The notes under the pieces are model-generated. The model searched no databases. It was not told the origin of the DNA and was given only the letters and a program-made list of their open reading frames with translations. This document shows, piece by piece, positions 56,277-64,000 of a stretch of DNA of 64,000 nucleotides. A program made the position numbers and the translations under genes. Numbering within the stretch: the stretch's first letter is position 1; the number at the start of each line of letters is the position of its first letter. The DNA comes from Annona cherimola (lineage: Eukaryota; Streptophyta; Magnoliopsida; Magnoliales; Annonaceae). Location of the stretch: assembly GCA_030490835.1 (NCBI GenBank), contig CM059977.1, forward strand, positions 14,231,399-14,295,398, read 5' to 3'.

Positions 56277-56635
56277 GAGATTTGATCGAGATTTGATCTT
56301 TACTAATAGATTGGTAAAACCCGGTGTTTCTGACCAGTGCTCCCAACCATTGCATTGCACATGTTTGTTTTGGGCCGTTGGCTGAGATGCCTAAAATGCT
56401 ACAACGTGGGGGATACAAATTAATGTGGTGGAATTTACCGCATAGGCCCCTGTTAGGCAAGAATTTTCCACATAGGCTCCTCCCTCATCTCTCTCCTTCA
56501 CGTCTCTCTCTCACTCTAGCTCTCTCGTCTCTCTCTGAATGCTCTCTTTATCCCGCTCCAGTTGTGCTGCTGCCGCTGCTCCCTCCGGCAACCTCCCACC
56601 ATTCCGATAGTCGCGCCCTTCTCGCGATTGGTAAA
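56277..56635 (+). repeat. Left TIR of the Mutator-like element
   Basis: It runs from GAGATTTGATCGAG to the CCTCCCACCATT region and slightly beyond. It contains the intact GCTCCCAACC site that on the right side was hit by the hAT-like insertion, so it shows the empty site. The 3' half is a CT-rich stretch with chance open frames. Confidence 0.78.
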
Positions 56636-57399
56636 TGTTCTCTCTCCTCCTTCCTCTCTTCTCGATCTTGATCTCCCTCGCTTGATCTCTCTCCCTGTAT
56701 CTCTTTTTCCCGATCTCTCTCCGTCTCATACACGAGTTGCATGAAAATGTCAAGGAATTGGGGGGCGAATTGGCAATCCAACTCCTTTCTCTATCATTCA
56801 AGGTCGCCACCAGCGATGGAGAGACTAGGACCTTCCTTTGACATTATTCCTTCCAGCTGGCAATTTGGTTAGAGCTTCTCAAGCACTGTCTAGTTCTGAT
56901 TTTATTCAGAGGGGCTTGGGCTCATGAGGGTCTTTGGGTTTATGGCCGGTTGGCAGAGCCGTGCTTGTTTTAAAATGAGAGCTGCCCACCACGCCCATTC
57001 ACATTCTTCAAACTCCCGACTCTCTGTTCTTCTTGGACAGCAAACCGCTTCTTGGATAATTGAATTCAAGTACTTGAATGTGTATTTATATAGGCCCTTG
57101 TTGATTTATGTTGCCATTTGAATTCAGGCCCACTTTTTATTATTTTTCCTTCTTCGCTTTCCAACCGGGTGAAATCCTTTCTCGATGAATTACCATCGAA
57201 TAAAAAGGCAATATTAAATTTTGGGTGGGTTTCCACCTTTTCTGTATATGATGTACTATCATTGAAAAATAGCTTCTATCTTGGTTTCCCTAGTGTAGTC
57301 CATCTGATTGGGATAATTTCAATGGTTTAAAAATCAAGTACAGCATTTCGTAGGATATAATTGACCTCAAATATAAGGTGAATTCCATCCATGATTTCA
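56636..57399. other. Central region of the Mutator-like element
   Basis: About 760 bp of less AT-rich DNA lies between the TIRs. Frames of 65 and 70 codons (56924-57330) show no domain that I recognise. MULEs of this build can carry captured host gene pieces (Pack-MULEs); I cannot identify a donor gene. Confidence 0.4.
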
Positions 57400-57677
57400 T
57401 GACCTGCTGGGAGAGGTGCGCCACTGTCAAAATGGTGGGAGGTCGTTGGAGGGAGCAGCAGCAGCACAAAGAAAGAGCGTCGAGAAATAGACAAGAGAGC
57501 AAAAGCAAGAGAGAGATGTGAAGGAGAAAAACGAGGGAGGGGCCTGTGCAGAAAAATTCGGTCTGACAGGGGTCGTTACGGTAAATTCCACTACATTAAT
57601 TCGTCTCCCCCACATTGCATTTTCGTCATTTTATCCAATGGCCCAAAACGAGCCTGTGCGATCCAGCGGTTGGGAGC
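57400..57677 (-). repeat. Right TIR of the Mutator-like element, inner piece
   Basis: Inverted complement of 56340-56635, including AATGGTGGGAGG and CGGTAAATTCCACTACATTAATTC in segments. It is cut at GTTGGGAGC by the hAT-like element 2. Confidence 0.78.
57669..57677. repeat. hAT-like element 2 target-site duplication, left (GTTGGGAGC)
   Basis: GTTGGGAGC is repeated at 60288-60296. Nine bases match, where hAT normally gives eight; one terminal base may belong to the element or agree by chance. The undisturbed left TIR has one copy (GCTCCCAAC, 56339-56347), so the duplication is genuine. Confidence 0.8.
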
Positions 57678-57918
57678 CGGGGGTGGGAATTGGGGGCAGG
57701 TCGACCCGTGACCCGCCCCGACTTTAATACCGGGCGGGGCGGGGCAACATTCGGTTTTTTAACAGGATGGCGGGGCGGGTCAAGGCGGGTCGGGGCGGAC
57801 CTACCTACTGACCCATTTTCTGATATTTTATATTAAAAAGAAAAATCTCATTCAATGCTAATATTCATGTTTTATTTAATTATTTATATTTACTTTGACT
57901 GATTAATAATATATTCAA

Positions 57919-57926
57919 GCATATAG
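57919..57926. repeat. hAT-like element 3 target-site duplication, left (GCATATAG)
   Basis: GCATATAG here and GCATACAG at 60052-60059 differ by one base. Element 1 has the single uninterrupted GCATATAG at 20638-20645. Confidence 0.85.
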
Positions 57927-60051
57927 CAATGTTGTCAGAACCGAACCGGTGATTGAACCGGTAAAGGAACTGGTCTGGTTCGAACCGGTTCGAACCGGTG
58001 ACGTCAGCATGACATATTTATGATGTTATAAATATTAAATTTTTTAAATTTTAAATAAATATATTTATAAAATTATATTTTTTATAAATCCTAAATATAT
58101 ATGTTAGACTTTAAGGACCACAATATAAGAACAAAACATGCATGAAAAAATTAAGAGCGAGTTTTAAAAAATTAATTACATTAACTGACCTGAAAAACTT
58201 ATAATAAGTTATGACCGTTGTTGTTTGGTTGTTGGTTCTTGAATTTTTCCTCTTTATCTCGGTACCTTGATGAATTACTATAAACATACCTGAAAAATAA
58301 GAAATAAAATAAATCAGTAAGTGTTGAAATTTTGAATAATTAAATAACCTATAATAATATGAAAATCAAGAATATCTCCTATGTTCAGCAAAAAAAAATA
58401 TTTAGAAGTCTATAAATCATTAAATGCATCATTCTAATCAAACATAGATTTTTAAAGTATCCTGCTCTACGCAATCCCAGCAGAATTGCATCCTCAATTT
58501 AGTAACAAAGGTAAGACGGAGACTGATGTTCTTATCTTAGGAGATGTCAAAACACAATTGCACAGCGCAAAATCCATATTCTTATATTGTTACAATAGTT
58601 CTAAGAATTTTTCCTAATTTATATATAAATATATTTATTTTAAACAAATATAACTTATGAATACAATAAAACTTAGTCTCCAAGCAAAAAATATGATATT
58701 GTATATAATTAATTAAAATTTGCATCAATATCTTAAAAATGAAATAAGGGCACAAAATCACTTACATGTAACGGGGGCCCTTTTTCACTCGGTGCTGCTA
58801 CGGACGGCAAGGAAGAATAGATGCTTTTGTTAGCAGCGATGTAAGCTGCAAATCTCAAATCGATTTGTGTAGGATCTATAGATGATGCGGCTGGAGGATT
58901 TCATGTCACCGATTTATCTGGTGCAGTTCCAATCAAGCGGTCGGCTTGGCGTTTGAAATTGGGGACGCTGGCTGGTTACCAGTGAGGAGGATGGGTTTTT
59001 CAGGTCAAAGAGAAGGGAATTTTCAGCGCAACGGAACAAGTACTGCTGATCTAATGGAGGATAGTGGATTGGTTCGACTGCCGTTACGATGGTAGAAACA
59101 TCGCGGGTGCTGTCGAGGGTAGGTTCAAGGAGTCGTGTAGCTGCTAGCCAATGGTGGGGGTGTTGGGGAAGGTTCACTGCCGCTTGGTGTGTTGCAAAGC
59201 AGCAATTGATTGAGGAGCGCCACCGGATTGAGGATGTTGGTTGTTGGATTGGAAGAAAATGACGTTGGTGCGTGACAACGACCCTGGCTGCCTAATCTAT
59301 CTGTCGGTTCCTTGAGTTAGGGAAATCGTGGACAGATTCATGCATCTCGAGGTTTGGAGAGGAAGCTCATCGCTGACCCGTGGATTTTATTGGCTGGTGA
59401 TCGGCACAGTGGAGCTGAAACCGGTGGAGCTGCCGGGAAGAGGAAACAGAATAGAGAAGAAGCTGAAACCGGAACCGATGGAGCTGCCGGGAAGAGGAAA
59501 CAGAATCAAGAAGAGGCTGAAATCGGTGGAGCTGCCGGGAAGAAGAAACAGAATCGAGAAGAGGCAGAAACGGTGGAGCTGCCGGGAAGAGGAAATAGAA
59601 TGGAGAAGCTGAAACCGGTGGATCTGAACGCCTAAAACGGAGAAGAAACTGATCCCTGCTCACGGCGTCACGCTCACGGCGAGACGAAGCTCGCTTGCTG
59701 CAGATTGCCGGCCGGACGAGAAGAGGCAAGAAGCTGCTGCGACTGCAAGAAACGGAGATTCGAGATCTGAGGCGATTTTCGAATTTGGGAGGAGTTTCTA
59801 ACTTCTGTGCTTTTGTCGTCCCGCGCGATGCCCGATTGCCCAGTTGCCCTTGCGCCTGTTTTGGTTTTCCTTTATTTTTCGAACGAACCGGTCGAACCGG
59901 CTCGACCGTATTCTGCGGTCCAACCGCCGGTTCGACGGTTTTTACAGTTTATTTAAATTGAACCGAACCGTATACTATCGAACCGGATTGGGGACCGGTT
60001 CCCGGTCGGACCGGTCGAACCGGCCGGTCCGATCCGGTTTTAATAACACTG
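57927..60051. mobile_element. Non-autonomous hAT-like element 3, nested in element 2
   Basis: This 2125-bp element has termini CAATGTTGTCAGAACCG and, in reverse, CAGTGTTATTAAAACCG, matching at 12 of 17 bases, and an 8-bp duplication. Both ends carry dense GAACCGGT/CGGTTCGAACCGG motifs (57946-57998 and 59882-60040), as expected for transposase-binding subterminal repeats. The interior has a tandem repeat at 59409-59620 and GC-rich chance frames but no transposase. Confidence 0.85.
59409..59620 (+). repeat. Tandem repeat inside hAT-like element 3
   Basis: Four imperfect copies of GGAGCTGCCGGGAAGAGGAA joined to a CAGAAT-AGAAGA-GCTGAAA block, with unit lengths varying between about 45 and 60 bp. 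It opens long frames on both strands that are repetitive and not convincing genes. Confidence 0.78.
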
Positions 60052-60059
60052 GCATACAG
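60052..60059. repeat. hAT-like element 3 target-site duplication, right (GCATACAG)
   Basis: It differs from the left copy by one transition. The following sequence, TAGTTAAATTTAATATAAAT, continues the element 2 body and matches element 1 after 20645. Confidence 0.82.
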
Positions 60060-60287
60060 TAGTTAAATTTAATATAAATTTGTCTTTATACTTGATAGTT
60101 TTAAAAAATTTTAAAATTTTCTTATTTGACCCGATATCGACCCGAATTTTGTCTCAAAACCTTGTAGAAAAAAGTAAGGGTCAAACCGACCTTGTCCCAA
60201 CCCGGTATAAAATAAGGGTCAAACAAGATTTTTGAAAAGGAGGGTCAGGGTTGAGCACACCCTGACCCGCCCCGATTCCCACTTCTA

Positions 60288-60358
60288 GTTGGGAGCATTG
60301 GTTGGAAACACCGATTTTTACCAATCAATCAATAAAGATCAAATCTAATCCTAATCTT
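60288..60358 (-). repeat. Right TIR of the Mutator-like element, outer piece
   Basis: Starts with the right GTTGGGAGC duplication and continues GATTTTTACCAATCAATCAA and AGATCAAATCTAATCCTAAT, the inverted complement of the outermost left TIR. Confidence 0.75.
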
Positions 60359-62889
60359 ATATTTCCCGCAACTTTTACTTTTCCAAGCATCTCTCAGAGT
60401 TGTTGGGCTGGGTTTGGGCTCAAACTCAACTTAAGTTGCACCCCCGTTTATGACATCCCCATAGTCTTAGGCAATCAAGAGTCATAGATGGTAAGCTTTG
60501 CCCTTGCTTAGTCATGCATGTTAATTAGCTAGTAAGAGTCTGAGAACACTTACAGTCGCTGACAACATGACACTTAGGGGTGCAAGCTGAGCGGGTTTTA
60601 TCAAACTCGGACCGGTCCGGAACTAGAAAAAACTTGATTTTGGGTTTTTTAAACACCTATCATCTATTAGTACTAGGTTTAACCCGACCCGGAGTGCACT
60701 AGTACAAACCTGCCCACCCAAAAAACCCTAACCAAGCAAAGCACCGGGCCAGCAGTCCCAGCACTACTAAATGCGCCAAAACATAACCCAGCACCAAACC
60801 ACGCATTTTGGAAAAAAAAATGAAAATTTGTCTTCTCGTATGTCTAATTCACAGTCATGCCAGAAAATTTTTTATAGTACAATTTTCAAACAATTATTCC
60901 ATAAACCATATATTTTTGAAAGACAGCACGTTTCTTGAAAAAAAATCTAAGCTCACCATAAGATCCAAGATGAATGTCCGAATAGTCATTCAAAAGTATG
61001 ATGGTCTAGTAATAAAAATTCTTGTCCAGGATAAAATATTGAAATTGACATGCCAATATACTAAACCCAACTGTCTAATTACATGAGTCAGAGCACATCC
61101 ATTCACCCAGTAGTGCAACTTAGACCAAGTCGCTCAAGTCTTGACCCATCGAACTCTGATTTCTAACATAATTAAAACTTGCTATCTTATAATTCGAACC
61201 CAAGAAATTTGATTTATAAATATAATAGAATTAGGGTTCAAAAGAGCATGAGCCCGATTTTTCGTTTATTATTTATTATAAAATATATTATATTCATTAT
61301 ATTTAAGTAATATTTCTTTATATTTTGTGAATTTTATGTTATTTATATTTATATTTGAATACATGTTTGGCACATTGTAATTATATTATAAATACAGTAT
61401 ATTATTTTTATTTTTATTTATCTTTTATTTCTATCATTTACTTTTACATCCATTATTTTTCTAGAAATATTTTTTATATTGTTGTGTTTTTTAAAAATTT
61501 ATAATTTGACTATATATTATTATGTTTACTTATATGATTTCTTATTAATTTATATACATATAAAATACTAAATTTATCACTTTTAACTAAATGTACTCGC
61601 AGTTCAACCTGAACTCAATTTTTAAAGATAGAGTTGAGTTTAGGTTTTACTAATAAAATTAGAGTTAGGGCTAAAGTTAATTTTTATAAATAAGATTAAG
61701 ATTAAGATTAAAATTGAAGTGAATCCGAATTTCACGAGCCTGAGTTGCACTCTTATTTTCAAAAGTTACTAAAATGCAATTGAACTAACCACAAGAAACA
61801 CCAGGAAGACAAGATTTTTTAAAATTCGCGGATCTAAAGAAGTTAGATGAATAGACAAATCCTCATGCTGCATGAAATATACAACGATAATGAAAATGAT
61901 GATGCAAAGGGAACTCAACGAGATGGAGTTCAAGCGAGTCGAATCCAATAACAACAATAAAGAAAATTCACACAAAAACTACTTCAGTGGTATGGGCTAT
62001 ACTACTGAAAACGCTTGAATTAGAATTCATAATTTCATATGCATGAAAGAATCCAACGTGTAGGAATCAGCAAGCAAAAAAGACTCCTTTCACATTTGCC
62101 AGTTTCTTAGTCAATAAAGTTTTTTCAAAAAAAAAAAGTTTAAAAGTTCTACTTCTAATTAAATAAAATTGGATTTTTCATCTTTTTAAAAATAAATGGG
62201 ATTTAAACAGCTTTAAAAAAATCTATTTTAATCCGGACAGAAATTAATGGGACAAAATTTTGCATTAGGTTCAGCCCCGTCCGGAATACATCGGGATAAA
62301 ACCGGCCTGACTTGCACCCTATCCGACACTCAACGAAATGAAATGGGGGAGTTACAAGGGCGTAGGCTTTTCAATTTTTTTTTTGACTTTGACCTCGATT
62401 TTACGTAGGTTTCCCGCGCTGACTATTCCAGTGGAATACAGCTTTTTACTTTCTCCACATGCTGTGATATGCACGTCTCGCCAGTCGAGTCTCGGAGTCC
62501 CCATCATGAAGAATCTTCCATTAATGCACGCCAGCACTCCCATAAAAATAGATCATTGTTTTAAATGCTACCAGTCCAATAAAATGGCCAAATGTTTTTC
62601 TTTTTTCCTGTGAGCTCTTCCTAAAAAATTAGCTTTAAATTCATGACACTTGCATGGAGTTAAGTTCACTGCACAGGCATTAGGCGTTGTTGCTTTTTGC
62701 AATTCGACTACCTGGAATCACAGCGAACTTTTGCAGTTGCAGGCCAGGGCTGCCGGAGCTGGTGGGGCTCTGAAGGTACAATGTTCAATGTATATTTTTT
62801 TTTTTTTTTTAAAAAAAAACTTTGCATGTTTATCAGCTTCTTGAATATTTGGAAATAAAATTTTATATTAACAAGCAAATAAATAATAT
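60359..62889. other. AT-rich intergenic DNA
   Basis: No gene recognised. Frames at 60808-61086 (+), 62338-62613 (+) and 62352-62543 (-) have no known domain. The stretch 61250-61560 is almost pure A/T. A T-run against an A-run at 62793-62819 is self-complementary. Confidence 0.35.
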
Positions 62890-63075
62890 GCCTACTTATG
62901 TGCCAACTGGGCTACTCCTAATTGGTGACAGTGGTATTTTAGATGCTCTGGACCGGGGTTCGAAACTCACCTCACGCAGTTAGCAACTTAGCATGAGGAT
63001 TTTGTATTCCTTCGCATGCGTTCCCTTGTTAATTGAGGTTTTTACCCTTGGTCTCTTGAGTACAGGAGTATCTAC
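62890..63075 (+). repeat. SINE-like segment (tRNA-like B box)
   Basis: A GGTGACAGTGGT stretch resembling a polymerase III A box is followed about 33 bases later by GGGGTTCGAAACTC, close to a B box. Further on the body has no secondary structure of a functional tRNA. No target duplication was found, so this could be a tRNA-related SINE or a chance match. Confidence 0.35.
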
Positions 63076-64000
63076 AAAATATCTTTTTATGATAAAAGTT
63101 GTGAATGAGACTGATTTGTAATATAAAATATCACAGTGTATATAATACTAATAAAAAAATGTCTACTAATGTGACACATTGAAAGTTGATCATTAATCTT
63201 TAAATGAGTAAGTTGTTGGTTAGGAAAAATATGAAAGCTAAGTTTCACTGCAGTAGGCTCACTAAACTTGTATAGTCATAGATGTGGAGATTTGAGTTAA
63301 ATAAATTATTTATGATATTTAATTCAACAACTAAGGGATATTTAATTCAACAATCAAGGATACTATCATGACTCATAGGTAAGAAACAACAATTAATCTA
63401 GAAGCTTTAGGAGCAATTCAGAGATGGAATGAGATAAGAATTTGTGATGTAAATGTACTATTAATGGGTAAAGGTGTATTAAGAATGAGTAAAATTGTAT
63501 TGAAAATAAATAAAAATGTATTAGGAATGGATAAAAATGCATTGAGAAATATGACATCCCATCATATCCTATTTCATCCCATGAAATCTTATCTATGAAC
63601 TGCCCCAATGTTGCTCATGCGAATAGTGGATTCTCGTGTGTATCACTAGAAAGGTAATTCCAACGTCCTCGCATGTATCATGTGAGCACCTTAGGGATTT
63701 TTTCAAAAGGATTTTTTTTTAAAATATGTATGAGATGAGATTTTTCATGTCTGACGTAATTTTTAATATAAATTTTCTTATTTCTAATGTCTATGATTAT
63801 GTTTTCATCCTATTTTTCTATCATATTCGGGCCCCTTGTATCACTGCCTTTATTTGATGTCATGCAATTATTGATATTTCATTAATAACGCAAGGATGCC
63901 TTTTTCTACGTGGTTAGTTAATAGAGTAACTTATTTACACCTAATTATTTATGTGATCCGTTGCGAGTCAATAATCGTATGGAGTTTTTACAACATGTTG
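63076..64000. other. AT-rich intergenic DNA at the window end
   Basis: Short repeated words near 63450-63540 (GGGTAAAGGTGTATTAAGAAT, then GAGTAAAATTGTATTGAAAAT, then GGATAAAAATGCATTGAG, read in segments) form a local degenerate repeat of about 25 bp. A related one lies near 2280-2345. No gene seen. Confidence 0.4.

Larger units (their letters stand above)
57678..60287. mobile_element. hAT-like element 2 (same family as 19761-20901), carrying a nested hAT-like element
   Basis: The termini CGGGGGTGGGAATTGGGGGC and the reverse of CCCGATTCCCACTTCTA correspond to the TAGGGGTGGGAATCGGG termini of element 1. GACCCGTGACCCGCCCCGAC, GGGTCAAACCGACCTT and CACACCCTGACCCG are shared with element 1. Without the insert at 57927-60051 plus one duplication, it is about 480 bp, shorter than element 1, and lacks coding capacity. 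Confidence 0.82.
56277..60358. mobile_element. Mutator-like element with long terminal inverted repeats, carrying nested insertions
   Basis: The left TIR (56277-about 56635) is the inverted complement of a right TIR that is in two pieces, about 57400-57677 and 60288-60358, separated by an inserted hAT-like element. Matched landmarks in order are GATTTGATCTTTA, GATTGGTAAAA, GCTCCCAACC, GTTTTGGGCC, GAATTAATGT(A/G)GTGGAATTTACCG, CCTCCCTC, and CCTCCCACCATT. Without the insertion the element is about 1.47 kb with TIRs of about 350 bp, typical of non-autonomous MULEs. No transposase is seen. A flanking duplication could not be found with certainty, so the superfamily rests on TIR length. Confidence 0.78.

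Noticed and set aside
59328..59729. Overlapping frames with repeated VELPGRGNRI or SSSRQLHRF units
   Set aside because: They are translations of a tandem repeat inside a non-autonomous hAT-like element.

Overview
This window is nuclear DNA from a flowering plant. It holds spliced genes with GT-AG introns and single-exon genes of plant-specific families (phytosulfokine precursor, SOB FIVE-LIKE, DUF616/MUCI70, plastid GNAT). It also holds plant-type LTR retrotransposons (a Ty1/copia element with an initiator-Met tRNA primer site and a Ty3/gypsy Tat-like element), hAT-like and Mutator-like DNA transposons and many AT-rich miniature elements. I cannot name the species. No rRNA, intact tRNA gene, organelle or bacterial segment was seen.

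Five probably functional protein genes are supported. They are a SOB FIVE-LIKE protein (5510-6007, +); a plastid GNAT acetyltransferase without introns (17960-18541, +); a three-exon DUF2431/BMT5-like Rossmann methyltransferase (34559-36399, -); a six-exon DUF616 glycosyltransferase of the MUCI70 type (42203-46367, -); and a two-exon phytosulfokine precursor with the YIYTQ peptide (53528-53947, -). Exon borders of the three spliced genes were placed by hand, and every junction keeps the reading frame. The genes do not form a pathway. They are separate plant loci in transposon-rich DNA.

Layout: 1-5.4 kb is AT-rich intergenic DNA with a tandem repeat and a MITE-like inverted repeat, followed by the SOFL gene. 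From 7.6 to 14.3 kb lies a broken 6-phosphogluconate dehydrogenase copy split by a very young copia element (identical 633-bp LTRs, TSD TACCC, one in-frame TAG in its polyprotein). From 14.6 to 17.1 kb are three long hairpin MITEs, then the GNAT gene. At 19.8-20.9 kb is a non-autonomous hAT-like element. From 22.4 to 32.3 kb is a 9.9-kb Tat-like gypsy element (1194-bp LTRs, TSD GGTAC) with a damaged gag and no recognisable pol, itself carrying a 1.65-kb solo LTR (TSD AAAAC). The DUF2431 and MUCI70 genes follow, separated and flanked by AT-rich repeats. From 48.8 to 50.4 kb is an LTR-like remnant with a 23-C tract. The phytosulfokine gene lies at 53.5-53.9 kb. From 56.3 to 60.4 kb is a three-level nest: a long-TIR Mutator-like element whose right TIR is split by an hAT-like element, which is split by a second hAT-like element.

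No wholly new system could be demonstrated. The most informative features are the nested transposons, whose empty sites can be read inside the same window, the recurrent long-hairpin MITE family, and the inverted AAGTCG/CGACTT array in the U3 of the solo LTR.
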